Shown in pieces: positions 27,727 through 36,612 of a stretch of 64,000 nucleotides of DNA. Origin of the DNA: Acidovorax sp. NB1 (GTDB taxonomy: Bacteria > Pseudomonadota > Gammaproteobacteria > Burkholderiales > Burkholderiaceae_C). The position numbers and the translations under genes were made by a program. Numbering within the stretch: the first letter of the stretch is position 1; each line of letters starts with the position of its first letter. The DNA lies in NCBI RefSeq assembly GCF_005405905.1, contig NZ_BJHU01000026.1:1-64000 (forward strand). Direction: 5' to 3'. Below the pieces are notes generated by a model. The model worked only from the letters and a program-made list of their open reading frames with translations, was not told the origin of the DNA and did no database searches.

Positions 27727-28209
27727 ATGGCCCGCATCGTTTTCAACCTCCCCCCGCACTTTGGCTTTGCCACCGAGCTGCAGATCTACATCAGCCACGT
27801 GAACCAGGGCGGGCACCTGGACAATGCGCAGCTGCTCACGCTGGTGTCTGAAGCACGCGTGCGCTTCTTCCAGTCGCTGGGCTACCCCGAAGCGGATGTG
27901 GGCGGCCTGTCCATCGTGGTCGGCGACATCGTGGCGCAGTACAAGTCCGAAGGCTTCCATGGCGAGACCATGCGCGTGGAGATGGCGCCCGCAGACTTCA
28001 ACCGCTACGGTTTCGACCTGGTGTTCTGCATGACCGAGAAGGCCTCAGGCCGCGAAGTGGCGCGCGGCAAGATCGGCATCGTCTTCATCGACAAGGCCGA
28101 CCGCAAGGTGGCGGCTATCCCTGAATCCATCCGCCAGCTGCTGCTGGCCCGCGCGGGGGAGCCCGGTTCCCCCGCCGTGCCCGAGCGCGTATCCTCCCCA
28201 TCGACATGA
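27727..28209 (+). CDS. Hotdog-fold acyl-CoA thioesterase family protein
   Basis: 160 aa. A single hotdog domain with the segment YISHVNQGGHLDNAQLLTLV (near 20-40), whose His-Asn and helical Glu region parallel the 4HBT/YbgC active site, and VGDIVAQYKSEGFHGETM. It may hydrolyse acyl-CoA thioesters; substrate unknown. The last 4 nt overlap the next gene as ATGA, so it is translationally coupled to the rRNA methyltransferase. The C-terminal ~20 residues are Pro/Ser-rich and non-conserved. Confidence 0.82.
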   Translation: MARIVFNLPPHFGFATELQIYISHVNQGGHLDNAQLLTLVSEARVRFFQSLGYPEADVGGLSIVVGDIVAQYKSEGFHGETMRVEMAPADFNRYGFDLVFCMTEKASGREVARGKIGIVFIDKADRKVAAIPESIRQLLLARAGEPGSPAVPERVSSPST

Positions 28210-29498
28210 ATCAACTCCAACTTTTTCTCCCTTGCGCTGCTGGCGTGGAGGGCTTTCTGGCCGACGAGGTGCATGGCATCACGGGCCTTACGGGGCAAGA
28301 CCTGCTGGTGGGCCGGGGAGGCGTGCTGCTGCGCGCCTCGTGGCGCCAGGCCATGCAGCTCAACCTGCACAGCCGCCTGGCCCAGCGCGTGCTGGTGCAG
28401 CTGGCCCACCGCCCATACCGGTCTGAAAACGACCTCTACAACATGGCCAGCGATGTGGCCTGGGAGATCTGGTTCACCACGCGCCAGACCTTCAAGGTGG
28501 AGGTGACGGCCCAGCACAGCCCGCTGCAGAGCCTGAACTTCGCGGGCCTCAAGGTGAAAGACGCTGTGGCTGACCGCTTCCGCCACAAGAGCGGCGTGCG
28601 CCCCGATGTGAACACCCAGTGGCCCGATGTGCGCATCCACCTGCACCTGACCACCGACGAAGCCACGATCTACATCGACACCTCGGGCGAGCCGCTGTTC
28701 AAGCGCGGCTGGCGCGAGGACAAGGGCGACGCCCCGCTCAAGGAAACCCTCGCCGCCGCCATGATCGCCGCCAGCGGCTGGGACCCGCACGGCGACAACC
28801 CTCAGCCCCTGTACGACCCCTGCTGCGGCAGCGGCACCATCGTGGTCGAGGCCGCACAGATCGCCTGCCGCATCCCGGCGGGCATGTTGCGTCGCTTTGC
28901 GTTTGAAAAGCTGCTGCCCTTCCAGGCCCATGTCTGGGGTGCTATCAAAAGCGAAGCTGAAAGCGCAATACAGACCAGCGCAGTGCCCATTTTTGGCAGT
29001 GATGTGGCCTTCCGCATGGTCGATTTCGCCCAGCGCAACGCCGAGCGCGCGGGTGTGGCCCAGGCCGTGCAGCTGCGCGGTGGCGACGCCCTGCAGCGCA
29101 TGCCACCCTGCGACCAGCCCGGCGTGATGCTGCTCAACCCCCCCTATGGCGAGCGCATTGCCGCCGCAGGCAGCGCCGGCCGCAACGCCAGCGAACGCGC
29201 GGCCGACCGCGCCCAGGGCATGGCCGTGGGCCGTGAAGAGGCGCAGACCGAAGACGGTGGCGAATTCTTCAGTCAGCTCGCCACGCACTGGAAGAAGAAC
29301 TACAGCGGCTGGACGGCCTGGATGCTCACGCCCGACCTCAAGCTGCCCGGCAAGATGCGCCTGAAGGAATCGCGCCGCGTACCGATGTGGAATGGCCCCA
29401 TCGAATGCCGCATGTTCCGCTTCGACATGATCAAGGGCGCCGTGCGTGACCGGGCCGCCAAGGCCGCCCCCGACGGCGGCCCGCGCCATGAAGGTTGA
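28206..29498 (+). CDS. THUMP-domain 23S rRNA methyltransferase (RlmL N-domain type)
   Basis: 430 aa. A THUMP RNA-binding region (~45-160) precedes a class I SAM methyltransferase of the UPF0020 family: DPCCGSGTIVVEAA (~203-216) binds SAM and LLNPPYGER (~313-321) is the NPPY N-methylation motif. It matches the m2G2445 half of RlmL without the RlmK half. A dispersed repeat copy occupies 28940-29001 in frame, with GCA and ATA codons atypical of the neighbourhood. It overlaps the thioesterase by 4 nt and the following PIN gene by 11 nt, so all three are probably co-translated. Confidence 0.9.
   Translation: MNQLQLFLPCAAGVEGFLADEVHGITGLTGQDLLVGRGGVLLRASWRQAMQLNLHSRLAQRVLVQLAHRPYRSENDLYNMASDVAWEIWFTTRQTFKVEVTAQHSPLQSLNFAGLKVKDAVADRFRHKSGVRPDVNTQWPDVRIHLHLTTDEATIYIDTSGEPLFKRGWREDKGDAPLKETLAAAMIAASGWDPHGDNPQPLYDPCCGSGTIVVEAAQIACRIPAGMLRRFAFEKLLPFQAHVWGAIKSEAESAIQTSAVPIFGSDVAFRMVDFAQRNAERAGVAQAVQLRGGDALQRMPPCDQPGVMLLNPPYGERIAAAGSAGRNASERAADRAQGMAVGREEAQTEDGGEFFSQLATHWKKNYSGWTAWMLTPDLKLPGKMRLKESRRVPMWNGPIECRMFRFDMIKGAVRDRAAKAAPDGGPRHEG
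28940..29001 (+). repeat. Dispersed ~60-bp element, copy 5 (in frame inside THUMP methyltransferase)
   Basis: TGCTATCAAAAGCGAAGCTG, then AAGCGCAATA, CCAGCGCAGTGCCC and ATTTTTGGCAGTGA preserve the family order, including GCTATCAAAA, AGCT, two GCGC cores, GCCC and the T run. It encodes about AIKSEAESAIQTSAVPIFGS between the SAM motif and the next conserved strand. Confidence 0.65.
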
Positions 29499-29979
29499 AT
29501 TGCGCCTGCCCGCCGAGGCGCCAGCGGACGAACCCACGCGCCCCGTGGTGGTGGACACCAATGTGGCGCTCGACCTGCTGATCTTCAGCGACCCGCGCAC
29601 CGCCCCCCTGCGCGCGCTGCTGGCCCAGGGGCGCCTGACCTGGATCGCCACCCAGGTCATGCGTGACGAGCTGGAGCGCGTGCTGGCCTACCCGCACATC
29701 GTTGAGCGCATGGACTACTACCGCGTGGATGCAGTGCAGGTGCTGACGGCGTTTGATGCGCAGTCGCGGCGGGTGGACATCGCACCCAAGGTGGCCTATG
29801 TGTGCAAGGACGCGGACGACCAGAAGTTCATCGACCTGGCGGCGGCCCACAGGGCGATCTTGCTGAGCAAGGACAAGGCGGTGATCTGCATGCGCAAGCG
29901 GTTGGCGAACCTGGGGGCGGATGTGGCGACGGCGCTGGTGTTGAAGGACGCGGACCAGGACCAGGGTGCTAAATCCTAG
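29488..29979 (+). CDS. PIN-domain putative toxin (COG1569 type)
   Basis: 163 aa. A PIN nuclease fold with the acidic set visible: Asp23 in VVVDTNVALDLL, Glu in MRDELERVLAYPHI, Asp residues in CKDADDQKFIDLA and the Asp in LLSKDKAVI. It matches the COG1569 family described as toxin components. The start overlaps the methyltransferase by 11 nt. No antitoxin-like gene precedes it, and the next gene is a second PIN protein, so a toxin role is uncertain; it could be an RNA-processing nuclease. Codon use is normal for the region. Confidence 0.85.
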   Translation: MKVELRLPAEAPADEPTRPVVVDTNVALDLLIFSDPRTAPLRALLAQGRLTWIATQVMRDELERVLAYPHIVERMDYYRVDAVQVLTAFDAQSRRVDIAPKVAYVCKDADDQKFIDLAAAHRAILLSKDKAVICMRKRLANLGADVATALVLKDADQDQGAKS

Positions 29980-29995
29980 ACGGAGTGAGCCCTCA

Positions 29996-30490
29996 ATGAC
30001 GAAACCCTCCGCTCGGGCGAACTGTTTTGATGCGTCTGCCTTGGTCAAGGTGTACGCAGAAGAGCCGGGCAGTGCCATTGTTCGTGAGTACTTCTTCCAT
30101 CAAGCACCTACTCGGTATACGACGCCATTTTGCTTTTACGAAGCACTGAACATTTTGAAGACCAAATGGCGTTTTCGTGACCAACTTTCGGAGGCTCAAT
30201 ACCGAAGCGCCTGTTTCGCGCTGACGGCGTGGTTCCGTTCAAGCTCTCGCTACATCAAGGACATTGACCTTACAGATATTCAAGTCTTCAACGACGTCCA
30301 AGAAATTGCCAACAAGCATTCGCTGGACATATCCGATGCTTTTCAGATAGTCAGCGTCAAGAGCGGATATTTCTCCGCGCTCGCAAATGAATCGCAGACC
30401 TTGCTCATTACTGCTGACCAAGGGCTTGCTACTGCTGCGCGTGCTGAAGGTGCTAAGGTCTGGTACATCCTTGGGGAGCCACCCCCATAG
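29996..30490 (+). CDS. PIN-domain VapC-like protein, AT-rich
   Basis: 164 aa with the PIN acidic residues: Asp12 in CFDASALVKVY, Glu49 in FCFYEALNILK, Asp in HSLDISDAFQI near 116 and Asp in LLITADQGLA near 141. Probable Mg2+-dependent RNase of the VapC class. The ATG at 29996 follows GGAG in CGGAGTGAGCCCTCA, 16 nt after the first PIN gene. Base composition is clearly lower in GC (about half, by eye) than all neighbours, suggesting recent acquisition. No vapB-like gene is present on either side. A palindromic element follows. Confidence 0.82.
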   Translation: MTKPSARANCFDASALVKVYAEEPGSAIVREYFFHQAPTRYTTPFCFYEALNILKTKWRFRDQLSEAQYRSACFALTAWFRSSSRYIKDIDLTDIQVFNDVQEIANKHSLDISDAFQIVSVKSGYFSALANESQTLLITADQGLATAARAEGAKVWYILGEPPP

Positions 30491-30497
30491 GTCAGTC

Positions 30498-30590
30498 TTA
30501 GGTCGGGTTAGTGAAGCGTAACCCGACGATTTCTTGTTTGGTCGCTGCATGCCGATTTACGCCTACGGCTAACCGGACCTACCTGATTTG
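30498..30590. repeat. Palindromic intergenic element (GTCGGGTTA type)
   Basis: GTCGGGTTA (30502-30510) pairs perfectly with TAACCCGAC (30519-30527), followed by GATTTCTTGTTT, a plausible terminator of the PIN gene. About 45 nt later TACGCCTACGGCTAACC and GGACCTACC repeat the same family of half-sites. Sequences of the GGTCGGGTTAGCG...CGTAACCCGACC type are common dispersed palindromes in proteobacterial intergenic DNA (recalled, not searched). Confidence 0.65.
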
Positions 30591-30596
30591 GATGCA

Positions 30597-31427
30597 TCAG
30601 GCCAGCAAGTCATACGCAGCCCGCACCCGCTGCAAGTCCCGCCCTAGCCTCCGGCTCGAAGGCAATCGCCGCATCCACCCCATCCGCCGCACGCTGGTCG
30701 CCAGCACCTCCTGCATTTCCGCGCTCCCTTGCGCCACCCACGCCGCCCAGCGCGCGCGCCCCTCGGCCAGCGTGCCGCTGGTCTGCAGGTAGATCGCGGT
30801 GGAGTGCGCATAACACAGCGCATCGCGCACATGGCACACCGCCAGGGGCAGCACGGCGGCGGGGTCGTCTTCAAAGTCGATGCAGGCCACCTCGCCATCG
30901 GGGCAGCGCACCAGGTTGCGTGCGAACGCCTGGCTCAGGCAGGTACCCTGGTGGTGCACCTGGGTGAGCGTGTCCAGTCCTTGTTGCCACAGCGCCAGCA
31001 CGGTGGCCGTGTCGCCCGCCTGCACAGCGTGGTCGATCTCGTTGCCCAGCGAATGGATCTCTTCGCCCGTGTGGCCCAGGTGGCGCATGGCAAAGCCATT
31101 CGTGGATGCGGCCAGCACCACGGGCACGCGGATGCCGCGCGCGGCCAAGTCCCGCAGGCGCTGCACTTCGGTGGCGATGGCCGTGGGGCCGCCAGGGTTG
31201 GGCACGGGGCGCAGGGCGTCCAGCCGCAGCAGGGCGGCCAGCACGGCCATGGCGCGGTAGCGGCCCGTGCCGTGGGGCGCGCCCGCACGCTTGATCCAGA
31301 TCTGTTCGTGGCCCAGCACATGGGCCATCACGTTGTGGGGCTGGGTGGCCAGTTGCTGCTGCAAAAAGGCGGCGTAGTCCGGGGCGGTGGTGTGGGTAGG
31401 GGCGGATGCGTCCATCGTCAAATTCAT
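30597..31427 (-). CDS. Protein-kinase-fold (BUD32-like) protein, atypical catalytic loop
   Basis: 276 aa. The central and C-terminal part resembles a compact kinase lobe: VQRLRDLAARGIRVPVVLAA, LGNEIDHAVQAGDTATVLAL, then VHHQGTCLSQAFARN and VACIDFEDDP in the places of the catalytic loop and DFG. The usual H-x-D is not present (LSQAFARN aligns with HGDLxxxN, giving Gln for the catalytic Asp), so phosphotransfer is doubtful; related betaproteobacterial proteins appear to share this (from memory). The ATG at 31427 overlaps the stop of the glutamate-synthase-like gene (ATGA), so the pair is translationally coupled. Role unknown. Confidence 0.7.
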   Translation of the reverse strand: MNLTMDASAPTHTTAPDYAAFLQQQLATQPHNVMAHVLGHEQIWIKRAGAPHGTGRYRAMAVLAALLRLDALRPVPNPGGPTAIATEVQRLRDLAARGIRVPVVLAASTNGFAMRHLGHTGEEIHSLGNEIDHAVQAGDTATVLALWQQGLDTLTQVHHQGTCLSQAFARNLVRCPDGEVACIDFEDDPAAVLPLAVCHVRDALCYAHSTAIYLQTSGTLAEGRARWAAWVAQGSAEMQEVLATSVRRMGWMRRLPSSRRLGRDLQRVRAAYDLLA

Positions 31428-33166
31428 ACTGCGGCGTCCCCCGCCACCGCCGCTGCGGTGCCCACGGCTGCGGCGTGCACCAGCTCGACATGGTGGGGGA
31501 TGGAGGGCTCCAGCGCAGGCTCGCTGGCCTGAAAACTGTGGGCATTGGCCAGGGGCCAGTACAGGCGGAACACGTTGTGCTGCGCATCCAGCGGCCCCAG
31601 CAGCGCGCCCGGTTGCATGCGGGTGATGAGGTTGGACAGCAGGCGCACCTCGGTGTCGGTGATGCGGCGCACGATGTGGTGGGCCGTGATCTCCTTGGGG
31701 TGGCGCAGCCCGGCGGCCTGCACCAGCTCCTGCAGCGCGTGCAGCGTGCTGCGGTGGAACTGCGCCACGCGCGTGGCCTTGTCGGGCACCACCAGCGCCT
31801 GCTGGCGCAGTGGGTCTTGTGTTGTCACGCCCGTGGGGCAGTGGCCGGTGTGGCAGCTCTGCGCCTGGATGCAGCCCAGCGCCATCATGAAGCCGCGCCC
31901 CGCGTTGCACCAGTCGGCACCCAGCGCCATCATGCGCGCGATGTCAAAAGCGCTGATGACCTTGCCCGCGCAGCCAATGCGCACGCGGTCGCGCAGGTTC
32001 ACGCCCACCAGGGTGTTGTGCACCAGCAGCAGGCCTTCTTGCAGCGGCGCGCCCACATGGTCGCTGAACTCCACCGGCGCCGCCCCCGTGCCGCCCTCGG
32101 CGCCATCGACCACGATGAAGTCGGGCGTGATGCCCGTGACCAGCATGGCCTTGACGATGGCAAACCACTCCCACGGGTGGCCCAGGCAGAACTTGAAGCC
32201 CGTGGGCTTGCCGCCCGAGAGCGTGCGCAACTTGGCGATGAAATGCATCATCTCCACCGGCGTGCGGAACGCGCTGTGGCTGGCGGGCGAGATGCAGGCC
32301 TCGCCCTCTTTCACACCGCGCGCTGCAGCGATCTCAGCCGTCACCTTGGCGCCGGGCAGCACACCGCCGTGGCCCGGCTTGGCGCCCTGGCTGAGCTTCA
32401 GCTCGATCATCTTGACCTGCGGGTCGGTGGCATTGGCCGCGAAGCGCTCTTCGCTGAAAGTGCCATCGGGGTTGCGGCAGCCAAAGTAGCCCGAGCCGAT
32501 TTCCCAGATCAGGTCACCGCCATGCACCTGGTGGTGCTGGCTGATGCTGCCCTCGCCCGTGTCGTGCGCAAAGCCGCCTTTTTTTGCGCCCTGGTTGAGC
32601 GCCAGGATGGCATTGGCCGACAGTGCGCCAAAGCTCATGGCCGAGATGTTGAACACGCTCGCGTGGTAAGGCTGGGTGCAGGGCGATGCGGACGGTGACG
32701 GCGCATCGGGGCTGCCGCCGATCCACACGCGGAAGTCGTGCGACGGCAGTTGTGTGGGCGCGAGCGAGTGGTTCACCCATTCATAGCCATGCGCCCCCAC
32801 GTCCAGGTGCGTGCCAAACGGGCGGTTGTCCGGATCGCCTTTGGCGCGCTGGTAGACCAGCGAGCGCTGCGCGCGCGAAAACGGTGCGGCCTCGCTGTCG
32901 CTCTCGATGAAATACTGGCGCACCTCGGGCCGCACATATTCGAGCATGAAGCGGATGTGGCCGATGACCGGGTAGTTGCGCAGGATGGCGTGGCGCGTCT
33001 GCTGCAGGTCGTACACGCCCAGGGCCACCAGCGCCGCAAACACCAGCACCACGGGCAGACCCACTTGAAAAGCCACCAGCGCAAACAGCGACAGCAGCAG
33101 CCCGAAAACGCACAGCGCAAAGGCCGTGTAGCGCACCGGGTACAGGGAGTTCAGTTGGTGGATCAT
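31424..33166 (-). CDS. FMN-binding glutamate synthase family protein (membrane-anchored)
   Basis: 580 aa. Two N-terminal transmembrane helices (~12-32, ~34-50) are followed by the GltS FMN-binding TIM barrel: SMSFGALSANAILALNQGAK, GGFAHDTGEGSISQHH, DFIVVDGAEGGTGAAPVEF and the Fe-S ligands in CIQAQSCHTGHCPTGV (C-x5-C-x4-C, a 3Fe-4S motif in GltS). The glutaminase domain is absent, so it is not a complete glutamate synthase; it is a membrane-tethered flavo-Fe-S oxidoreductase of unknown substrate. It overlaps the kinase-like gene by 4 nt and diverges from the UPF0149 gene across 216 nt. Confidence 0.9.
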   Translation of the reverse strand: MIHQLNSLYPVRYTAFALCVFGLLLSLFALVAFQVGLPVVLVFAALVALGVYDLQQTRHAILRNYPVIGHIRFMLEYVRPEVRQYFIESDSEAAPFSRAQRSLVYQRAKGDPDNRPFGTHLDVGAHGYEWVNHSLAPTQLPSHDFRVWIGGSPDAPSPSASPCTQPYHASVFNISAMSFGALSANAILALNQGAKKGGFAHDTGEGSISQHHQVHGGDLIWEIGSGYFGCRNPDGTFSEERFAANATDPQVKMIELKLSQGAKPGHGGVLPGAKVTAEIAAARGVKEGEACISPASHSAFRTPVEMMHFIAKLRTLSGGKPTGFKFCLGHPWEWFAIVKAMLVTGITPDFIVVDGAEGGTGAAPVEFSDHVGAPLQEGLLLVHNTLVGVNLRDRVRIGCAGKVISAFDIARMMALGADWCNAGRGFMMALGCIQAQSCHTGHCPTGVTTQDPLRQQALVVPDKATRVAQFHRSTLHALQELVQAAGLRHPKEITAHHIVRRITDTEVRLLSNLITRMQPGALLGPLDAQHNVFRLYWPLANAHSFQASEPALEPSIPHHVELVHAAAVGTAAAVAGDAAV

Positions 33167-33382
33167 GGGGGTCCTGGTTCTGGGCGGTGGCGCGGGAGGG
33201 CTACACTGACCGCCTTTTTATCGGGTTGCCATGTTGCGCGCGGCTCTTTTTCACGCCCTGGCCTTGCCTGGGCCGCCTTGCATTCGCCGCTGCGCCAGCG
33301 CAACGGCACAAGGCCAGCGCATCATAAAAGTAAAACATTGTTTTGCCGCTCCCGCTTTCTCGCTTGACGACCGGAGCCTCCC

Positions 33383-34237
<855 letters not shown>

Positions 34238-34246
34238 GTACAACGC

Positions 34247-34320
34247 CCTGAGGCGCTGCGCGCCGTCCCCAGCGCGGCGGGGCGGCCCTTGCGCGGTGGC
34301 CGCTGGTAAGGGCCCGCGCG
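34247..34320 (-). repeat. GC-rich dispersed element, copy C
   Basis: The minus strand here contains a 28-nt stretch (34269-34296) that is an exact match to 57347-57374, flanked by GCGCCTCAGGG at 34246-34256. It belongs to the family with copies at 38.8 and 57.3 kb, in opposite orientation and lacking the GGGGGAAGG part. Confidence 0.7.
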
Positions 34321-34383
34321 CTGCAGAGATCAGAATCGGTGCGAACGCGTGGCCTCCAGCCCGAGGACGTTGCCTTGCATTTT

Positions 34384-34449
34384 TTGCTATTAAATTTGTA
34401 GCTGTATTCGATTGATAGACGCGCGGTAGCCCCTGTTTTTGTTTGAAAT
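34384..34449 (+). repeat. Dispersed ~60-bp element, copy 6 (upstream of SulP gene)
   Basis: TTGCTATTAAATTTGTAGCT, then GACGCGCGGTAGCCCC, TGTTTTTG and TTTGAAAT: one of the best-preserved copies. It lies 50 nt upstream of the SulP transporter start, so it is probably in its 5' leader or promoter region. Confidence 0.75.
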
Positions 34450-34499
34450 CCATCGCGGCGCGCCTTCGGGCGCGCTTTGCTTTTTGCCTGGCGGCCCAT

Positions 34500-36011
34500 A
34501 TGAACTCCTCCACCCTGACCCGACTGCGCGCTGAATGGGCGCCCAGCATTCCGCGCGAGCTGCTGGCCGGGGCTGTGGCCACGTTTGCGCTCATCCCCGA
34601 AGTCATCGCTTTCTCGTTTGTGGCGGGAGTCGATCCGTCGGTGGGGCTCTTTGCCTCGTTTGTCATCAGCCTGGTGATCGCTTTCACCGGAGGGCGGCCC
34701 GCCATGGTGTCTGCCGCTGCGGGCTCGGTGGCGCTGGTGGCCGCGCCGCTGGTGCAGTCGCATGGGCTGGGCTACCTGCTGGCAGCCGGGTTGCTGGCCG
34801 GGGCGGTGCAGGTGGCGTTTGGGCTGATGAAGCTGGGTGTGCTGATGCGCTTCGTCTCCAGCTCGGTGCGCACCGGGTTTGTGAATGCGCTGGCGATCCT
34901 GATCTTTGCCGCGCAGCTGCCGCACTTGCACGGGGCCAGCGCGGCCACCTGGGGCGCGTTGGCGCTGGGGCTCGCGCTCATCTACGGCCTGCCATGGCTG
35001 GGCCAGCGGCTGGCGTGGCCTGCGCTGTCTGTGATCCCGTCACCACTCATTTGTGTGGTGGTACTCACGGTGCTGGCGTCTGCCCTGGGGCTGAAACTGC
35101 CCACGGTGGGCGACCTGGGCCAACTGCCCGATGCGCTGCCCGTGTTTGCGTTGCCGCAGGTACCTGTGTCGCTGGACACGCTGCGCATCATCCTGCTGCC
35201 CGCGCTGGCGATTGCCATGGTGGGCCTGCTCGAATCGGTGCTCACCGCCGCCGTGGTCGATGAACTGACCGACACCCCCAGCGACAAGAACCGCGAATGT
35301 GCGGGCCTGGGCGTGGCCAACATCGCAGCCAGCTGCTTTGGCGGCATTGCGGGCTGCGGAATGATTGGTCAGGCCGTGGGCAACGTGAAGTACGGCGGGC
35401 GCGGGCGCCTGTCCACGCTGTTTGCTGGGGTGTTTCTGCTCATCCTGATGGTGGCGCTCAAGCCCTGGGTGTCGCAGGTGCCGGTGATTGCGCTGGTGGC
35501 CATCATGGTCATGGTGTCGGCCGAAACGTTCGACTGGAAGTCGCTCGGCGCCCTGGTGCGCCACCCGCGCCTGTCCAGCGCCGCCATGCTGGCCACCGTG
35601 GCGGTCACCATCGCCACCCACAACCTGGCCGCTGGCGTGGCCGTGGGCGTGGTGCTCAGCGGTGTGTTCTTTGCGTTCAAGGTCTCGCGCATGCTCGACG
35701 TGCGCATGCACGACGATGACCAGTCCGGCCAACGGATGTGGCGTGTGTCTGGTCAGGTGTTCTTTGCCTCGGCCGATGCGTTCATCGAGGCGTTTGACGT
35801 GTTGGGAGCCGAAGGCCGCCCGGTGGTGATCGATGTGACGCACGCCCACTTCTGGGACATCACTGCCGTGGCTGCGCTTGACAAAGTAGTGGAGCGCCTG
35901 CGCCACCACGGCTGCACAGTGCAAGTGCTGGGTCTGAACGAGGCCAGTGCGGTGCTGATCGACCGCCTGGCGGGCGACGCAGCGCCAGCCAAATCGCCTG
36001 CTGGCTCCTAG
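34500..36011 (+). CDS. SulP-family anion transporter with STAS domain
   Basis: 503 aa. About 10-12 membrane helices begin near residue 18 (RELLAGAVATFALIPEVIAF, the SulP signature region), with GGRPAMVSAAAGSVALVAAP and the segment GLGVANIAASCFGGIAGCG. The cytoplasmic STAS domain (~405-495) has VVIDVTHAHFWDITAVAALD, where DITA replaces the usual DSSA-like loop, so the phosphorylatable Ser is missing. SulP proteins carry sulfate, bicarbonate or carboxylates; the substrate is not clear here. The ATG at 34500 begins just before the first conserved segment; the frame continues upstream into the repeat element without family support. Confidence 0.9.
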   Translation: MNSSTLTRLRAEWAPSIPRELLAGAVATFALIPEVIAFSFVAGVDPSVGLFASFVISLVIAFTGGRPAMVSAAAGSVALVAAPLVQSHGLGYLLAAGLLAGAVQVAFGLMKLGVLMRFVSSSVRTGFVNALAILIFAAQLPHLHGASAATWGALALGLALIYGLPWLGQRLAWPALSVIPSPLICVVVLTVLASALGLKLPTVGDLGQLPDALPVFALPQVPVSLDTLRIILLPALAIAMVGLLESVLTAAVVDELTDTPSDKNRECAGLGVANIAASCFGGIAGCGMIGQAVGNVKYGGRGRLSTLFAGVFLLILMVALKPWVSQVPVIALVAIMVMVSAETFDWKSLGALVRHPRLSSAAMLATVAVTIATHNLAAGVAVGVVLSGVFFAFKVSRMLDVRMHDDDQSGQRMWRVSGQVFFASADAFIEAFDVLGAEGRPVVIDVTHAHFWDITAVAALDKVVERLRHHGCTVQVLGLNEASAVLIDRLAGDAAPAKSPAGS

Positions 36012-36026
36012 GGGTCTGACAGGCTC

Positions 36027-36518
36027 CTAGCCGCCCTGCGCCAGAAACTTCTTCAAATTCCCCGCCGCCGTACTCCGCACCTTGCGCTTGAGTGACGGCG
36101 ACCAGCCCAGCAGCAGCCCCGGTGCACCCAGCGCCTGGCGGGACCAACTCCAGAAGTTGAAGCGGTCGCGGTGCGTGGCGATCAGCCCCTCGGGCGTGAA
36201 GGTGAAGGTGCCGTCGATGATGTTGTGCACTTGGCGCCCCGTGGCGCTGAAGCGGTAGTGCGCCTCCCAGTGTGCCTTGCCACCGTTGGCATCGGCGTCG
36301 ATGCCGCTGAACTCCAGCTTCCAGTGTTCGGCGGCGCCGGGCTTTTGGGTGGCAGTGCACAGCATGCGCCACATGCCGCTCACTTCGTCGCGGCCTTTGA
36401 GGGAGAAGGCCTCGTCGTCAAACGTGGCATTGGGCGCATAGCAAGCGGCCATGGTGGCATGGTCGAGCTGGGCAAAGGCGGTGTAGAAGCGCTGCAGGGT
36501 CTGGGCGTTGGGGTGCAT
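36027..36518 (-). CDS. NTF2/SnoaL-like protein
   Basis: 163 aa, one cone-shaped alpha+beta barrel domain of the NTF2 superfamily: FYTAFAQLDHATMAACYAPN and ATFDDEAFSLKGRDEVSGMW at the N-terminus, then HNIIDGTFTFTPEGLIATHR. Related proteins are ketosteroid-isomerase-like enzymes or ligand-binding proteins, so function cannot be assigned. The ATG at 36518 follows GGAGGAGACC. It lies 94 nt downstream of the haloacetate dehalogenase gene on the same strand; co-transcription is possible. It converges with the SulP gene. Confidence 0.85.
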   Translation of the reverse strand: MHPNAQTLQRFYTAFAQLDHATMAACYAPNATFDDEAFSLKGRDEVSGMWRMLCTATQKPGAAEHWKLEFSGIDADANGGKAHWEAHYRFSATGRQVHNIIDGTFTFTPEGLIATHRDRFNFWSWSRQALGAPGLLLGWSPSLKRKVRSTAAGNLKKFLAQGG

Positions 36519-36612
36519 GGGGTCTCCTCCTCGGGGGGCCATGCTACACCGGGGTGGCGCGGTGTGGGTGCCGCTTGGGTGACCCTGGTGTTGCGTCTGG
36601 CGCGGCCACCGT

